Counted from the first letter of the stretch, positions 18,709-28,673 are shown. The stretch is 64,000 nucleotides of DNA from Fuscibacter oryzae (GCF_016765795.1 NZ_JAESVP010000004.1:124001-188000); one strand, 5' to 3'. Numbers and translations: made by a program. Notes: a model not told the origin generated them from the sequence alone.

Positions 18709-20103
18709 GTGCCGAATGTTCTCGCCTATGTGATGCTTGCGATATGGCCATTGGTCATCGTGGCGATGTTTCGTCATCTGCCGCTGCGCAATGCCTTGGT
18801 CTGGGCGGTCGTCTCGGCGTATCTGATCCTGCCGCCGGTTGCGAAGCTGGATCTGCCGGTCGTCCCCGATCTGGACAAGTATTCGCTGCCCAACCTGACC
18901 ATTGCCTATGCGATCCTGTTCATATTGCGCAAACAGGTGGACTGGCTGCCGCAAGGCCTGATCGGCAAGGTGCTGGTCCTGCTTTATGTCCTGTCGCCCT
19001 TCGGAACGATTATGACCAACCCCGATCCGATTCCCTATGCCTTGGGGGCGATTCCGGGCCTTAGAATCTATGATGCCTTTTCCACAATCGCCTATCAGAT
19101 CTTCTGGATTCTTCCCTTCGTCTTCGCGCGGCAGTTTCTGGGTGATCCGGCGGGGCTGCGGGTTCTGACCCGTATTCTGATGGTTGCAGGTCTGGCCTAT
19201 TCGATCCCGATGCTGATCGAAATTCGCCTTTCGCCGCAAATGAACGTGTGGGTCTATGGCTTCTTCCAGCACGATTTCTTTCAGACCATCCGCTATGGCG
19301 GCTACAGGCCGGTCGTGTTTTTGCCGCACGGCCTTTGGGTGGCGGTGTTTACGCTGACCAGCATGATGTGCGCGCTGCTTTTGGTGCGGATCGGGCCCGC
19401 TGACCGGCGGCCCAAGGCGCTGGCCGCGATGCTGTATCTGCTGTTCATGCTGGTTTTGTGCAAAAGTGCGGGGGTGCTGGCCTATGCGGTGGCGCTGTGC
19501 CCCTTGATCCTGTTTTTCCGGCCGCGCTTTCAGATCATGGTTGCCGGGGCGCTGGCCGTGATTGTTCTGGTCTATCCGCTGCTGCGCGGCCTGCATCTGG
19601 TGCCGCTGGACCAGATATTGCAGTTTTCCAACGGGTTGTCGCCCGACCGGGCCTATTCGCTGAACTTCCGCATCCAGAATGAGGAAATGCTGCTTTTGCG
19701 CGCCGAGGAACGTCCGTGGTTCGGCTGGGGCTCTTATGGCCGCAACTTCATGCACGATCCGGTCACCGGCAAGATGATCAACATCGCCGACGGGCAGTGG
19801 ATCATCACCCTCGGCATGTATGGCTGGAGCGGCTTTATCGCCAACTTTGGCCTATCGGTTCTGCCCCTGCTGCTTTTGATGAGAGAGGCGTGGCTTGGCC
19901 GGGCCGAGGATATCACACGGATGGCGGCAGGCTGGGCCATGATCCTGTCGGCCTCGGTGCTGGATATGCTGCCCAATGCAACGCAGGTGCCGCTGACATG
20001 GCTGATGACCGGCGCCCTTTTGGGCGAGGCAGAGCGGTTGCGCGCACTGCGAGCCAGCCGACAGCGGCCACTGGTGCAACCAGCCATGAAAACAGTGATC
20101 TGA
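18709..20103 (+). CDS. Wzy-type polysaccharide polymerase / O-antigen ligase-like membrane protein
   Basis: The protein is almost entirely hydrophobic, with about 10-12 helices and a larger polar loop near the C-terminal third (IQNEEMLLLRAEERPWFGWG). The ending of that loop, PWFGWGSYG, is typical of O-antigen polymerase/ligase proteins. I take the GTG at 18709 as start because it follows AGGA and begins at the first membrane helix. The open frame extends to 18478 with non-membrane, Arg-rich sequence. It would polymerise flipped repeat units. Its stop and the start of the next GT2 gene overlap (TGATG). Confidence 0.82.
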   Translation: MPNVLAYVMLAIWPLVIVAMFRHLPLRNALVWAVVSAYLILPPVAKLDLPVVPDLDKYSLPNLTIAYAILFILRKQVDWLPQGLIGKVLVLLYVLSPFGTIMTNPDPIPYALGAIPGLRIYDAFSTIAYQIFWILPFVFARQFLGDPAGLRVLTRILMVAGLAYSIPMLIEIRLSPQMNVWVYGFFQHDFFQTIRYGGYRPVVFLPHGLWVAVFTLTSMMCALLLVRIGPADRRPKALAAMLYLLFMLVLCKSAGVLAYAVALCPLILFFRPRFQIMVAGALAVIVLVYPLLRGLHLVPLDQILQFSNGLSPDRAYSLNFRIQNEEMLLLRAEERPWFGWGSYGRNFMHDPVTGKMINIADGQWIITLGMYGWSGFIANFGLSVLPLLLLMREAWLGRAEDITRMAAGWAMILSASVLDMLPNATQVPLTWLMTGALLGEAERLRALRASRQRPLVQPAMKTVI

Positions 20104-21107
20104 TGGGACTGCGGGTCGATATCGGGGTTTTTGCCCATAACGAGGCGGCGGGCATCGCTGCGATGGTCCGTACGCTGGTGCAGCAAGACTCCGGCGGGAT
20201 GGACCTGCGGGTCGTGATTCTGGCCAACGGCTGCCGGGATGAGACCGCCGCACTTGCCCGCACCGCCGCCGCGGGTTTGGCTCGGGTCGAGGTGGCCGAT
20301 CTTGCCGCGCCGGGCAAGTCGCGCACCTGGAATACCTTTGTGCATGATGTGTCGCGGCCAGATGCAGACATTCTGATCTTTGCCGATTCCGACATCACCT
20401 TGCCGGCGGCGGATTGTCTGGCCCGACTGGCGCAGGGCCTTTCTGCCCGGCCCGCTCTATGGGTGCTGAACAGCCAGCCGGTCAAGGATATTGCCGCCAA
20501 CCCCGTCGGGCTGACCCCGCTTGACCGGATGATTGCGGCGGCAGGCGGCGGGCTGGACGATTGGAAGCACGCCATCTGCGGCCAGCTTTACGCCATGCCC
20601 GCCGCTGCGGCGCGGCGCTTTCATCTGCCCATCGGACTGCCGGTCGAAGACGGGTTCCTGCGCGCCATGGTGCTGACCGATGCCCTGACCGGGCCAGAGG
20701 ATTTCAGCCGGATCGACGGGCTGGACGGGTTGTTTCACATCTATGCGAGCGAACGCAGTATTGGTGCCCTGTTGCGCCATCAGGTCCGAATTGTCATTGG
20801 TTCTGCGATCAACGCCGCCCTTTTCGCTCAGTTGCGCGATCTGCCTGCCGACCGGAGGCACCCCCAGCTTCGGACGTCCGCCGCTGATTCGGCCTGGGTT
20901 GGCGGGGTGATCCGTCAACGGCTGCCCTCGTGGCGTTTTGGCTATGTGCCGTGGCACTTTCTGACCAAGCGTCTGGCGCGCGGCTTCGCCGCGCCGCGCA
21001 ACGCAAAGCGCCTTCCGGTTGTGGCGGCGGGGTTTGGTTTCGACGCGATTGTTTACATCTGGGCGCAGATTCGCATGGCCAAAGGCGACGGTGCGGGATT
21101 TTGGTAG
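20103..21107 (+). CDS. Glycosyltransferase family 2
   Basis: Translationally coupled to the polymerase gene, this 334-residue GT2 enzyme opens with VDIGVFAHNEAAGIAAMVRT. It has VILANGCRDETAALA, the metal-binding ILIFADSDITLP, and a catalytic-base region GLPVEDGFLRAM. It has no obvious membrane helix. It is the last gene of the exopolysaccharide block before the PKS, 178 bp away. A frame extending to 19716 lies inside the polymerase gene and is not used. Confidence 0.85.
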   Translation: MGLRVDIGVFAHNEAAGIAAMVRTLVQQDSGGMDLRVVILANGCRDETAALARTAAAGLARVEVADLAAPGKSRTWNTFVHDVSRPDADILIFADSDITLPAADCLARLAQGLSARPALWVLNSQPVKDIAANPVGLTPLDRMIAAAGGGLDDWKHAICGQLYAMPAAAARRFHLPIGLPVEDGFLRAMVLTDALTGPEDFSRIDGLDGLFHIYASERSIGALLRHQVRIVIGSAINAALFAQLRDLPADRRHPQLRTSAADSAWVGGVIRQRLPSWRFGYVPWHFLTKRLARGFAAPRNAKRLPVVAAGFGFDAIVYIWAQIRMAKGDGAGFW

Positions 21108-21114
21108 GATTTTG

Positions 21115-21134
21115 GCGGCCCCCTTGGGGGGTTT
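21115..21134 (+). terminator. Weak hairpin-T stretch after the GT2 gene
   Basis: CCCCC-TT-GGGGG (21119-21130) is followed by GTTT. The loop is very short and the T run only three, so this is at best a weak terminator between the GT2 gene and the PKS. It would allow some read-through. Confidence 0.3.
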
Positions 21135-21285
21135 GCCCAAAATTCCGCATGATCGGCCCGTAATTGTCACCCTTGCGTGCAATATCCCGCGGTGGATGCG
21201 GCCGGGGTGTATTGCCGCGTGGAACTGCGATAGATTTCATGCGCTTCCATCAGGTGATGGTTGCCGTATCAGTGGGTAAGTTTGC

Positions 21286-24200
21286 ATGGCCGACGGCGCC
21301 GAGATTCTGGGACTGAATGATACCGATATTGCGGTCGTCGGCATGGCCGCGCATCTGCCGGGCGCGCCCGATATTGCGGCCTACTGGTCCAATCTTGCTG
21401 CCGGTGTTGAATCGATCCGCGCTCTGTCGCGTGAGGAATTGCTGGCGGCTGGCGAAAGCCCGGCGCGCATGGCCAAGGCCAACTATGTGCCCTCTGCTGC
21501 CGTGCTGGACAGGTTCGCTGATTTCGACGCAGATTTCTTTGGGTTTTCGCCGAAAGAGGCCGCTATCCTTGACCCCCAGCACCGCCAGTTTCTGGAGGTG
21601 GCGTGGGAGGCGCTGGAAAATGCGGGCCACCCGCCCGAAAACTTCCCCGGCGCGGTCGGCGTTTATGCCGGTTGCGGCATGGGCAGTTATTTCTATTTCA
21701 ACCTGTGTTCCAACCGCGATCTGGTCGATCAGACCGGCATGTTCCTGTTGCGGCACACCGGGAACGACAAGGACTTCCTGTCCACCCGCGTCAGCCATGT
21801 GTTCGACCTGAAAGGCCCGTCGATCAACGTGCAGACGGCCTGTTCCACCAGTTTGGTGGCGGTGCATTTCGCGACGCAGGCCTTGCTGAATGGCGAATGC
21901 GACATGGCGCTGGCGGGCGGTGTGACCATCGAGTTGCCCCACGCCCGTGGGTATCTGTTCACCGAGGGCGAGATCCTGTCGCCCGATGGTCATTGCCATG
22001 CCTTTGACCACCGCGCCAAAGGCACCGTGTTCGGCTCGGGCGCGGGCTGTGTGGTGCTGCGCCGCGCCAAGGATGCGGTGCGTGACGGCGATCATATCTG
22101 GGCCATCCTGAAAGGGTCGGCGGTCAACAACGACGGCGCGGCCAAGGCCGGCTATCTGGCCCCCTCGGTCGACGGTCAGGCCCGCTGCATCGCCGAGGCG
22201 CAGGCGATTGCCGGCGTCACCGGCGATGACGTGACCTATGTCGAATGCCACGGCACCGGCACCTATCTGGGCGACCCGATCGAGGTTGCCGCCCTGACCA
22301 ATGCCTTCCGCGAAACCACCGATCAGGTGGGGCATTGCCGCCTTGGTTCGGTGAAAACCAACATCGGCCATCTGGATACGGCGGCGGGCGTGGCCAGCCT
22401 GATCAAGGTCGCGCTGTCGCTGCATCACCGCCAACTGCCGCCAAGTCTGGGGTATGAGGCGCCGAACCCCTCGATTGACTTTGAAACCTCACCCTTCAAG
22501 GTGAATGACCGGCTGACCGACTGGCAGGCGCCAACACGAGTTGCGGCTGTCAACTCTCTGGGCGTTGGCGGCACCAATGCCCATGCCATTCTGGCCGAGG
22601 CGCCGGTTCGCGCGCCGTCGGAAGACAGCATCTGGCCGTTCCAGCCGCTTGTTCTGTCGGCGCGGTCCAAGGCCGCGCTTGACGGGCAGACGGCCCGCCT
22701 TGCTGCTCACCTGCGCGCCCACCCCGAGCAGCCGCTTGCCGATGTGGCCTATACGCTGAAAGAGGGCCGCCGCGCCTTTGAAAAGCGCCGGGTCATCGTG
22801 GCCGCCAGCCATTTGGAAGCCGCCAGCCTGCTGGAGGGCGCCGATACGCGGCGGGTCTTCAACCACGACCGGCTGGATGCGCCCGAGGTGGTGTTCATGT
22901 TCCCCGGCGGCGGCGCGCAATATGCGGGCATGGCGCGCGACTTGTATGAAACCGAACCCGTCTTCGCCGATTGGATGGACCGGGGGTTGGCGGTACTGGA
23001 ACCGCAACTGGATTATGACATCCGCGCCCTGTGGCTGCCCGAAAAGGGCGGTGAGGCTGCAGCGAATGAGGCGCTGAAAAAGCCCTCGGTCCAGCTGCCG
23101 CTGATCATGATCACGGAATTCGCACTGGCGAAGCTGTATGATAGCTGGGGCGTTACCCCCAGCCATCTGATCGGCCATTCGATGGGCGAAAACACCGCCG
23201 CCGCGCTGGCCGGGGTGATGAGCTTTGAAGATTGCATCGGCCTTGTCCTGCTGCGTGGCCGCCTGTTCGACACCATTGCGCCGGGCGGGATGCTCTCGGT
23301 GCCCATGGCCGAGGGCGACCTGCGCCCGCTGGTGACCGGCGATCTGGATATGGCCTCGGTCAACGCGCCGGGCCTGTGTGTTGTATCTGGCCCCGATGCC
23401 GCATTGAAGATGCTGGCGGAAACCCTGTCGGCGCAAGGGGTGGATACCCAGCGCATCGCCATCGACATCGCGGCGCATTCCCGGATGCTGGAGCCGATCC
23501 TCGGCCGCTTTGGCGATTACCTGCGGTCCATCAAGCTGAACGCCCCGCAACTGCCGATCATCTCAAACCGCACCGGGCAGCCGCTGACGCCCACACAGGC
23601 GACGGACCCGGAATATTGGGTCGCCCATCTGCGCAACACCGTGATGTTCCAGCAGACCATCGGCGCGCTGCTGGATGAGCCGCGCGTGTTTGTCGAAATG
23701 GGTCCGGGCCGCGCGCTGTCGTCCTTGGCGCAGGCTAACAGCGTCGCCTCGGGTCAGGTCATACCCGCCTTGCGCCACCCCGAACAGGCGATGGCCGATG
23801 ACGCCTGGCATATCGGCACCATCGCCCGCCTCTGGGCCTGTGGTGTGGCCGTGGATTGGGAGCCGATCTGGGCCGGCGCGCGCCGCAACCGCGTGGTGCT
23901 GCCGACCTATGCCTTTCAGAAGAAGCCCTATTTCATCCAGCCCGGCAAAGCGGCCGAGGCGGAAACCACCCTGCCCGAGCGGGTGGAGAACATTGCCCAA
24001 TGGGGCTGGAAACCGCATTGGCGCCCCGCCTCTGCCGGTTTCGACATTGCCGAACTTGCCGAGGTACCCCCCCAGAACTGGCTGATCTTTGTCGATGACA
24101 CCGGCCTTGGCGCCGCCACCGCCGCCCGCCTGCGCGCCGCAGGGCACGAGGTGCATACCGTCCGCACCGGCGATGCCTTTGGCCGCGATGGCCAAGGCGG

Positions 24201-27200
24201 CTATATCCTTGCACCTGAACGCGGGCGCGAGGGTTATGACGCGCTGATCGCCGATCTGGTCAGCCATGGCCATGCGCCGAACCGCATCGCGCATTTCTGG
24301 CTGGTGACCGCACAGGAGAAATTCCGTCCCGGCTCCAGCTTCCTCCATCGTAATCTGGAACAGGGTTTTCATTCTCTGATGTTCCTCGCGCAAGCGATTG
24401 CCGAGGAAAACCTGCCGCGCCCCATCCACCTGATCGCCTTCACCACCGGGGCGGCTCAGGTGAAAACCGAAGGGCTGACCTATCCGGAGAAAGCCACCCT
24501 GCTTGGCCCGGCCCGCGTGATCCCGCGCGAATTGCCGGGGGTGACGGTGTCCACATTGGACCTGACCTTGCCGCCCGCGCCCCGTCGCGGCGCTGCGGAC
24601 CTGTCGGACCTTACTGACCGCGTGCTGGAAGAACTGCTGCAAGACCCCGCCGAAGGCTTGGCCGCCCTGCGTGGTACCCGTCGCTATGTGCAAGACCTGC
24701 GCGCGCAGGCGCTGCCCGATGCCGGCGCAACCCTGCCGCAAGGGGCGCATGTGCTGATCACCGGCGGTTTCGGCGGCATCGGCCTGACCGTGGCCGAAGA
24801 TCTGATCAAGCGTCACGGCGCCAAGATCACCCTGATCGCCCGCCGCGCCCTGCCCGAGCGTTCGCTCTGGCCGCGCTGGCTGGCTGGGCATGATCCGGCA
24901 GACCCGATCAGCCGCCGCATTCTGGCGCTGCAACGGCTGGAATCCTTGGGTGGGCAGGTCACCGTCGCCCCCGCCGATGTGTGCAACCTTGAAGATATGC
25001 GCGCGGCTGTTGCGCAGGCCGAGGGCCAGTTTGGCCGCGTGCAGGCCGTCATCCATGCCGCAGGCGTGGTCAGCGATGGCCCCCTGATGACCAAGACCCC
25101 AGCGCAGGTAGAGGATGTTCTGTCGCCCAAGGTTCATGGCACGCTTGTGCTGGACAAGCTGTTCCCCGATGGCACGCTGGATCTGATGGTGCTGTTCTCC
25201 TCGACCTCCACCATCACCGGTCCTGCCGGGCAGATCGACTATGTGGCGGCGAATGAATTCCTGAACGCCTGGTCGAAATCGCGCGCGGGCGACAAAACCA
25301 AGGTCGTCGCGCTCAATTGGGGCATCTGGAGCGGCGTCGGCATGGCGGCAGAGGCTTTGGCCGAGCGCACCGGCGACCGGCCCCCCGCGCCAAAGGTGGC
25401 GATCAAGGCGCCGATGCTGGACGAGGCGACCTTTGACGCCAAGGGCAACCGCATGTTCACCGCCGATTATGGCATGGACCGCTGGGTGCTGGATGGCCAC
25501 CGCACCAAATCGGGGCAGGCGCTGATCCCCGGCACCGGATACCTGGAGATCGTGGCCGAGGCGATGCGGGCACAAGGCGAGGCCGGGCCGTTCGAGATCA
25601 GCGACCTGACCTTTTTCCGCGCTTTGGATGTGGCGAATGCAGAGACGCGCTCGATCCGCGCCACGCTGGCGCGCAGCGATCAGGGCTATGGGTTTGATCT
25701 GCATTCCGGCATCCAACATCAGGGCCGCACCGGCTGGGTTCTGCATGCGCAGGCCGCCATCACGCCGCTGCCCGAAGCGCCCCGCCGCATCGACCCCGGT
25801 GCCATCGCCGCCCGCCTGCCCGCCCCCGAACTGGGCGACGGCCTGCCCAGCCCGCAAGAGGCGCATCTGGCCTTTGGTCCGCGCTGGCGGGTGCTGCGGT
25901 CGCGCAGCATCGGCGCGGGCGAGGGGTTGGCGCGGCTGACCCTGCCAACGGCCTTCCGCGCCGAGCCTGATCAGGGCTGGCTGATCCACCCCGCGCTGAT
26001 GGATCTTGCGACCGGCTGGGCCATGGGCCTGATCACGGGTTATAGGCCAGATCACCTCTGGGTGCCGGTCAGCTATGGCGCGGTGCGGGTGCTGCGCCCA
26101 CTGCCTGCCGATATTGTCAGCCATATCCGCAACGCCGCCGACAACCGCGCCGATCGACCCACTGCGCGGTTCGACGTGACGCTGGCCACGCCCGAGGGCG
26201 AGGTGTGCATCGAGATTGTGGGTTTCACCATTCGTCGGCTTGATGGCGAATTGTCCTTCCCACGCCCTGATGCGCGCGAACTGACCTTTGACGAAGGCCC
26301 CCGCTCGGGGCGGGCGATGTCGCCCGCCGAAGAGCGTCTGATGCACAGCTTTACCCAAGGCATCCGCCCGGAGGAGGGGGCCGAGGCTTTCGCCCGTGCC
26401 GTGGCGACCGGGCAAAGCCAGATCATCGTGTCGTCGCTGGACCTGCCCGCACTGGTGCGCCAGACGGCCGAGGCCGAGGCGGCCAAGGTGGAGGGCCAGT
26501 CCTTCGACCGGCCCGATCTCGACACCGCCTATGTCGAACCAAGGAATGACATTGAACGCACCTTGGTCGGCTTCTGGCAGGAATTGCTGGGCGTGGGCAA
26601 GGTGGGGGTCGAGGACAGCTTCTTTGACCTTGGCGGCCACAGCCTGATCGCGGTGCGCCTGTTCGCCATGGTCAAGAGAACCTTCCGCGTCGATTTCCCG
26701 ATCTCGGTCCTGTTCGAGGCGCCCAGCATTGCCGCTTGCGCCAAGCTGATCGCAGCCGAGGTGGGGGAGACGGATACCCCGACCGAAGGCAAGGCCTCCG
26801 CCGCCCCGCGCCGCAGGTTCACCCACCTGGTCCCGATGCACGAGGGTGAGGGCGGTCAGCGCCGCCCCTTCTTTCTCGTGGCGGGCATGTTCGGCAACGT
26901 CCTGAACCTGCGTCACCTTGCGCAGCTTCTGGGTGGCGACCGGCCGTTCTATGGCCTGCAAGCGCGGGGCCTCTTGGGCGAAGACCAACCCCACCGCACC
27001 ATCCCCGAAGCGGCGACCGATTACATCGCCGAACTGCGGCAGGTGCAGCCCCATGGCCCCTATCTGCTGGGTGGTTTCTCGGGCGGCGGCCTGACCGCCT
27101 GGGAAATGGCGCGGCAGTTGGAAGCAGCGGGGGAAGAGGTTTCGCTGCTGGTTCTGCTGGATACGCCTTTGCCGGTGCGTCCGTCGCTTAGTCGCCCCGA

Positions 27201-27669
27201 CAAGGCGCTGATCAAGCTTGCAGAACTGCGCGCCAAAGGCCCCGGCTATCTGGCCGAATGGGCGCGTAACCGTTGGGAGTGGGAAAAGACCAAGCGTCTG
27301 GCCCCCGAAACCGCAGGCACCGCCCAGTTCCACAATGCCGAGATCGAGGCGGCTTTCCGCGACGCTATCGCCATCTATGACCTGCCGCAACGCGCCGGGG
27401 CCACGGTGATGTACCGTCCGCCCTTGGACCGCAAATGGCAGGTCACGGGCGGGCGCTGGGTGTCGGCTGCCAAGGAATATGTGTTCCCCGACAATGACCT
27501 GACCCGCTTTGCCGCCGCCTTGCAGGTGGTCGAGGTGCCGGGTGATCACGACTCGATGGTGCTGGAACCCAACGTCCGGGTGCTGGCCGCCAAGATGCGC
27601 GCCGCGATTGCGCAAGCCGAAGGCGGGCCGGGTCAGGTCGTGCCGTTCCGTAGTCTGGCGGCCGAATGA
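21286..27669 (+). CDS. Type I polyketide synthase, KS-AT-KR-DH-ACP-TE, single module
   Basis: The 2127-residue enzyme has all catalytic residues visible. KS (about 13-440): Cys186 in TACSTSLVAVH, His322 in ECHGTGT, His362 in KTNIGH. AT (about 545-865): Ser632 in GHSMGEN and His731 in IAAHSRML, a pattern that does not cleanly match malonyl or methylmalonyl loading. A KR structural subdomain and KR (about 940-1340): TGGFGGIG near 1159, Ser1306, Tyr1319. DH (about 1380-1680): His1405 and Asp1573. ACP: Ser1786 in LGGHSL. TE (about 1850-2100): Ser1932 in GFSGG, Asp1959, His2088. The KR precedes the DH, the reverse of standard modules. There is no ER, methyltransferase or loading domain, so it acts iteratively or takes a starter from the NRPS protein downstream. 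The start has only a weak ribosome site. The stop overlaps the next gene. Confidence 0.95.
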   Translation: MADGAEILGLNDTDIAVVGMAAHLPGAPDIAAYWSNLAAGVESIRALSREELLAAGESPARMAKANYVPSAAVLDRFADFDADFFGFSPKEAAILDPQHRQFLEVAWEALENAGHPPENFPGAVGVYAGCGMGSYFYFNLCSNRDLVDQTGMFLLRHTGNDKDFLSTRVSHVFDLKGPSINVQTACSTSLVAVHFATQALLNGECDMALAGGVTIELPHARGYLFTEGEILSPDGHCHAFDHRAKGTVFGSGAGCVVLRRAKDAVRDGDHIWAILKGSAVNNDGAAKAGYLAPSVDGQARCIAEAQAIAGVTGDDVTYVECHGTGTYLGDPIEVAALTNAFRETTDQVGHCRLGSVKTNIGHLDTAAGVASLIKVALSLHHRQLPPSLGYEAPNPSIDFETSPFKVNDRLTDWQAPTRVAAVNSLGVGGTNAHAILAEAPVRAPSEDSIWPFQPLVLSARSKAALDGQTARLAAHLRAHPEQPLADVAYTLKEGRRAFEKRRVIVAASHLEAASLLEGADTRRVFNHDRLDAPEVVFMFPGGGAQYAGMARDLYETEPVFADWMDRGLAVLEPQLDYDIRALWLPEKGGEAAANEALKKPSVQLPLIMITEFALAKLYDSWGVTPSHLIGHSMGENTAAALAGVMSFEDCIGLVLLRGRLFDTIAPGGMLSVPMAEGDLRPLVTGDLDMASVNAPGLCVVSGPDAALKMLAETLSAQGVDTQRIAIDIAAHSRMLEPILGRFGDYLRSIKLNAPQLPIISNRTGQPLTPTQATDPEYWVAHLRNTVMFQQTIGALLDEPRVFVEMGPGRALSSLAQANSVASGQVIPALRHPEQAMADDAWHIGTIARLWACGVAVDWEPIWAGARRNRVVLPTYAFQKKPYFIQPGKAAEAETTLPERVENIAQWGWKPHWRPASAGFDIAELAEVPPQNWLIFVDDTGLGAATAARLRAAGHEVHTVRTGDAFGRDGQGGYILAPERGREGYDALIADLVSHGHAPNRIAHFWLVTAQEKFRPGSSFLHRNLEQGFHSLMFLAQAIAEENLPRPIHLIAFTTGAAQVKTEGLTYPEKATLLGPARVIPRELPGVTVSTLDLTLPPAPRRGAADLSDLTDRVLEELLQDPAEGLAALRGTRRYVQDLRAQALPDAGATLPQGAHVLITGGFGGIGLTVAEDLIKRHGAKITLIARRALPERSLWPRWLAGHDPADPISRRILALQRLESLGGQVTVAPADVCNLEDMRAAVAQAEGQFGRVQAVIHAAGVVSDGPLMTKTPAQVEDVLSPKVHGTLVLDKLFPDGTLDLMVLFSSTSTITGPAGQIDYVAANEFLNAWSKSRAGDKTKVVALNWGIWSGVGMAAEALAERTGDRPPAPKVAIKAPMLDEATFDAKGNRMFTADYGMDRWVLDGHRTKSGQALIPGTGYLEIVAEAMRAQGEAGPFEISDLTFFRALDVANAETRSIRATLARSDQGYGFDLHSGIQHQGRTGWVLHAQAAITPLPEAPRRIDPGAIAARLPAPELGDGLPSPQEAHLAFGPRWRVLRSRSIGAGEGLARLTLPTAFRAEPDQGWLIHPALMDLATGWAMGLITGYRPDHLWVPVSYGAVRVLRPLPADIVSHIRNAADNRADRPTARFDVTLATPEGEVCIEIVGFTIRRLDGELSFPRPDARELTFDEGPRSGRAMSPAEERLMHSFTQGIRPEEGAEAFARAVATGQSQIIVSSLDLPALVRQTAEAEAAKVEGQSFDRPDLDTAYVEPRNDIERTLVGFWQELLGVGKVGVEDSFFDLGGHSLIAVRLFAMVKRTFRVDFPISVLFEAPSIAACAKLIAAEVGETDTPTEGKASAAPRRRFTHLVPMHEGEGGQRRPFFLVAGMFGNVLNLRHLAQLLGGDRPFYGLQARGLLGEDQPHRTIPEAATDYIAELRQVQPHGPYLLGGFSGGGLTAWEMARQLEAAGEEVSLLVLLDTPLPVRPSLSRPDKALIKLAELRAKGPGYLAEWARNRWEWEKTKRLAPETAGTAQFHNAEIEAAFRDAIAIYDLPQRAGATVMYRPPLDRKWQVTGGRWVSAAKEYVFPDNDLTRFAAALQVVEVPGDHDSMVLEPNVRVLAAKMRAAIAQAEGGPGQVVPFRSLAAE

Positions 27670-28667
27670 TGCCCACGCTGCTGACGGTGATCCTGAACTG
27701 GCGCACGGCCGAGATGACGCTGCAATCGGCCGAGGCGGCCTTGCGCGCGCTGGACGGAATCGACGGGGCATTGGTGATCGTGGATAACGATTCCGGCGAC
27801 GGCTCGTTTGAAACCATGACGGCAGAGGTTGCCGCGCGGGGTTGGGACAAGGGGCCGCAGCAAGTGCGTGTCATCCAGTCCGGCCGCAACGGCGGTTTTG
27901 GCGCGGGCAACAATGTCGGCATCCGTGCCGGTCTGCCGGAGGGCGGGCGGCCTGATTTCGTCTATATCCTGAACTCGGATGCCTTCCCGCAGGCCGGTGC
28001 CATTCGTGCGCTGATGGATCACCTTGTGGCCAATCCGGCCACCGGCTTTGCCGGCAGTTTCATTCAGGGCGATGACGGCGCGCCCCATCGAACCGCCTTC
28101 CGCTTTCCTTCGGCGGCGGGCGAGTTCGAGGCGCATACCCGCTTTGGTCCCATCAGCCGTCTGTTGAAAAATAGCATCGTTGCGCGCCCGATCCCCGAGG
28201 CCACAACGCGCGTTGATTGGCTGGCAGGGGCCAGCCTGATGATGCGGATGGAAGTGCTGGATCGGATCGGCATTTTTGACGAAACCTTTTTCCTGTATTT
28301 TGAGGAAACCGACCTTTGCCGCCGCGCAGCGCTGGCGGGCTGGCCCACCGATTATGTCCTCGAATCGGTCGTGGTGCATATCGGTTCGGTTTCCACCGGA
28401 ATGGGCGGCTGGCAGCGGATTCCGCGCTTTTGGCTGGATTCCCGGTGGCATTATTTTCAAAAGAACCACGGAACCGCCTATGCCTTGGGCGCAACGCTGG
28501 CCGCAGTGCTGGGCGGTGCCCTGTGGCGGCTGCGTCTTGTGATCCAGCGCAAGGACAGGGGCGATCCGCCGCATTACCTTCGTGACATGGCCACGCATCA
28601 TGCCCGCGCGCTTTTTGCCGGGCGCGGTGCAGATGTGGCCCGTAACCAGACGCGCCCCGCCGAATAG
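27666..28667 (+). CDS. Glycosyltransferase family 2 (rhamnosyltransferase-like), coupled to the PKS
   Basis: The start (ATG 27666 or 27669) overlaps the PKS stop, so the two proteins are made together. The 333-residue protein has LLTVILNWRTAEMTLQS, VIVDNDSGDGSFE, the donor-binding FGAGNNVGIRAG, the metal-site YILNSDAFPQ, and FDETFFLYFEETDLCRRA. These are the layout and motifs of WcaA/RfbF-type (COG1216-like) transferases. One hydrophobic helix near residues 275-290 suggests membrane contact. Sitting inside the PKS/NRPS cassette, it either glycosylates the cassette's product or helps join the product to the exopolysaccharide. The acceptor is unknown. Confidence 0.88.
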   Translation: MMPTLLTVILNWRTAEMTLQSAEAALRALDGIDGALVIVDNDSGDGSFETMTAEVAARGWDKGPQQVRVIQSGRNGGFGAGNNVGIRAGLPEGGRPDFVYILNSDAFPQAGAIRALMDHLVANPATGFAGSFIQGDDGAPHRTAFRFPSAAGEFEAHTRFGPISRLLKNSIVARPIPEATTRVDWLAGASLMMRMEVLDRIGIFDETFFLYFEETDLCRRAALAGWPTDYVLESVVVHIGSVSTGMGGWQRIPRFWLDSRWHYFQKNHGTAYALGATLAAVLGGALWRLRLVIQRKDRGDPPHYLRDMATHHARALFAGRGADVARNQTRPAE

Positions 28668-28673
28668 GGGCCT

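Noticed and set aside
18314-18751. N-terminal extension of the WecG/TagA/CpsF protein
   Set aside because: 146 low-complexity residues lie before the family's usual start, with no motif.
23563-27771. A 1402-codon open frame on the minus strand across the PKS
   Set aside because: It is antisense to a PKS with every catalytic residue in place; its translation is Gln/His/Arg/Gly-rich with no domain. Long antisense frames are normal in GC-rich DNA.
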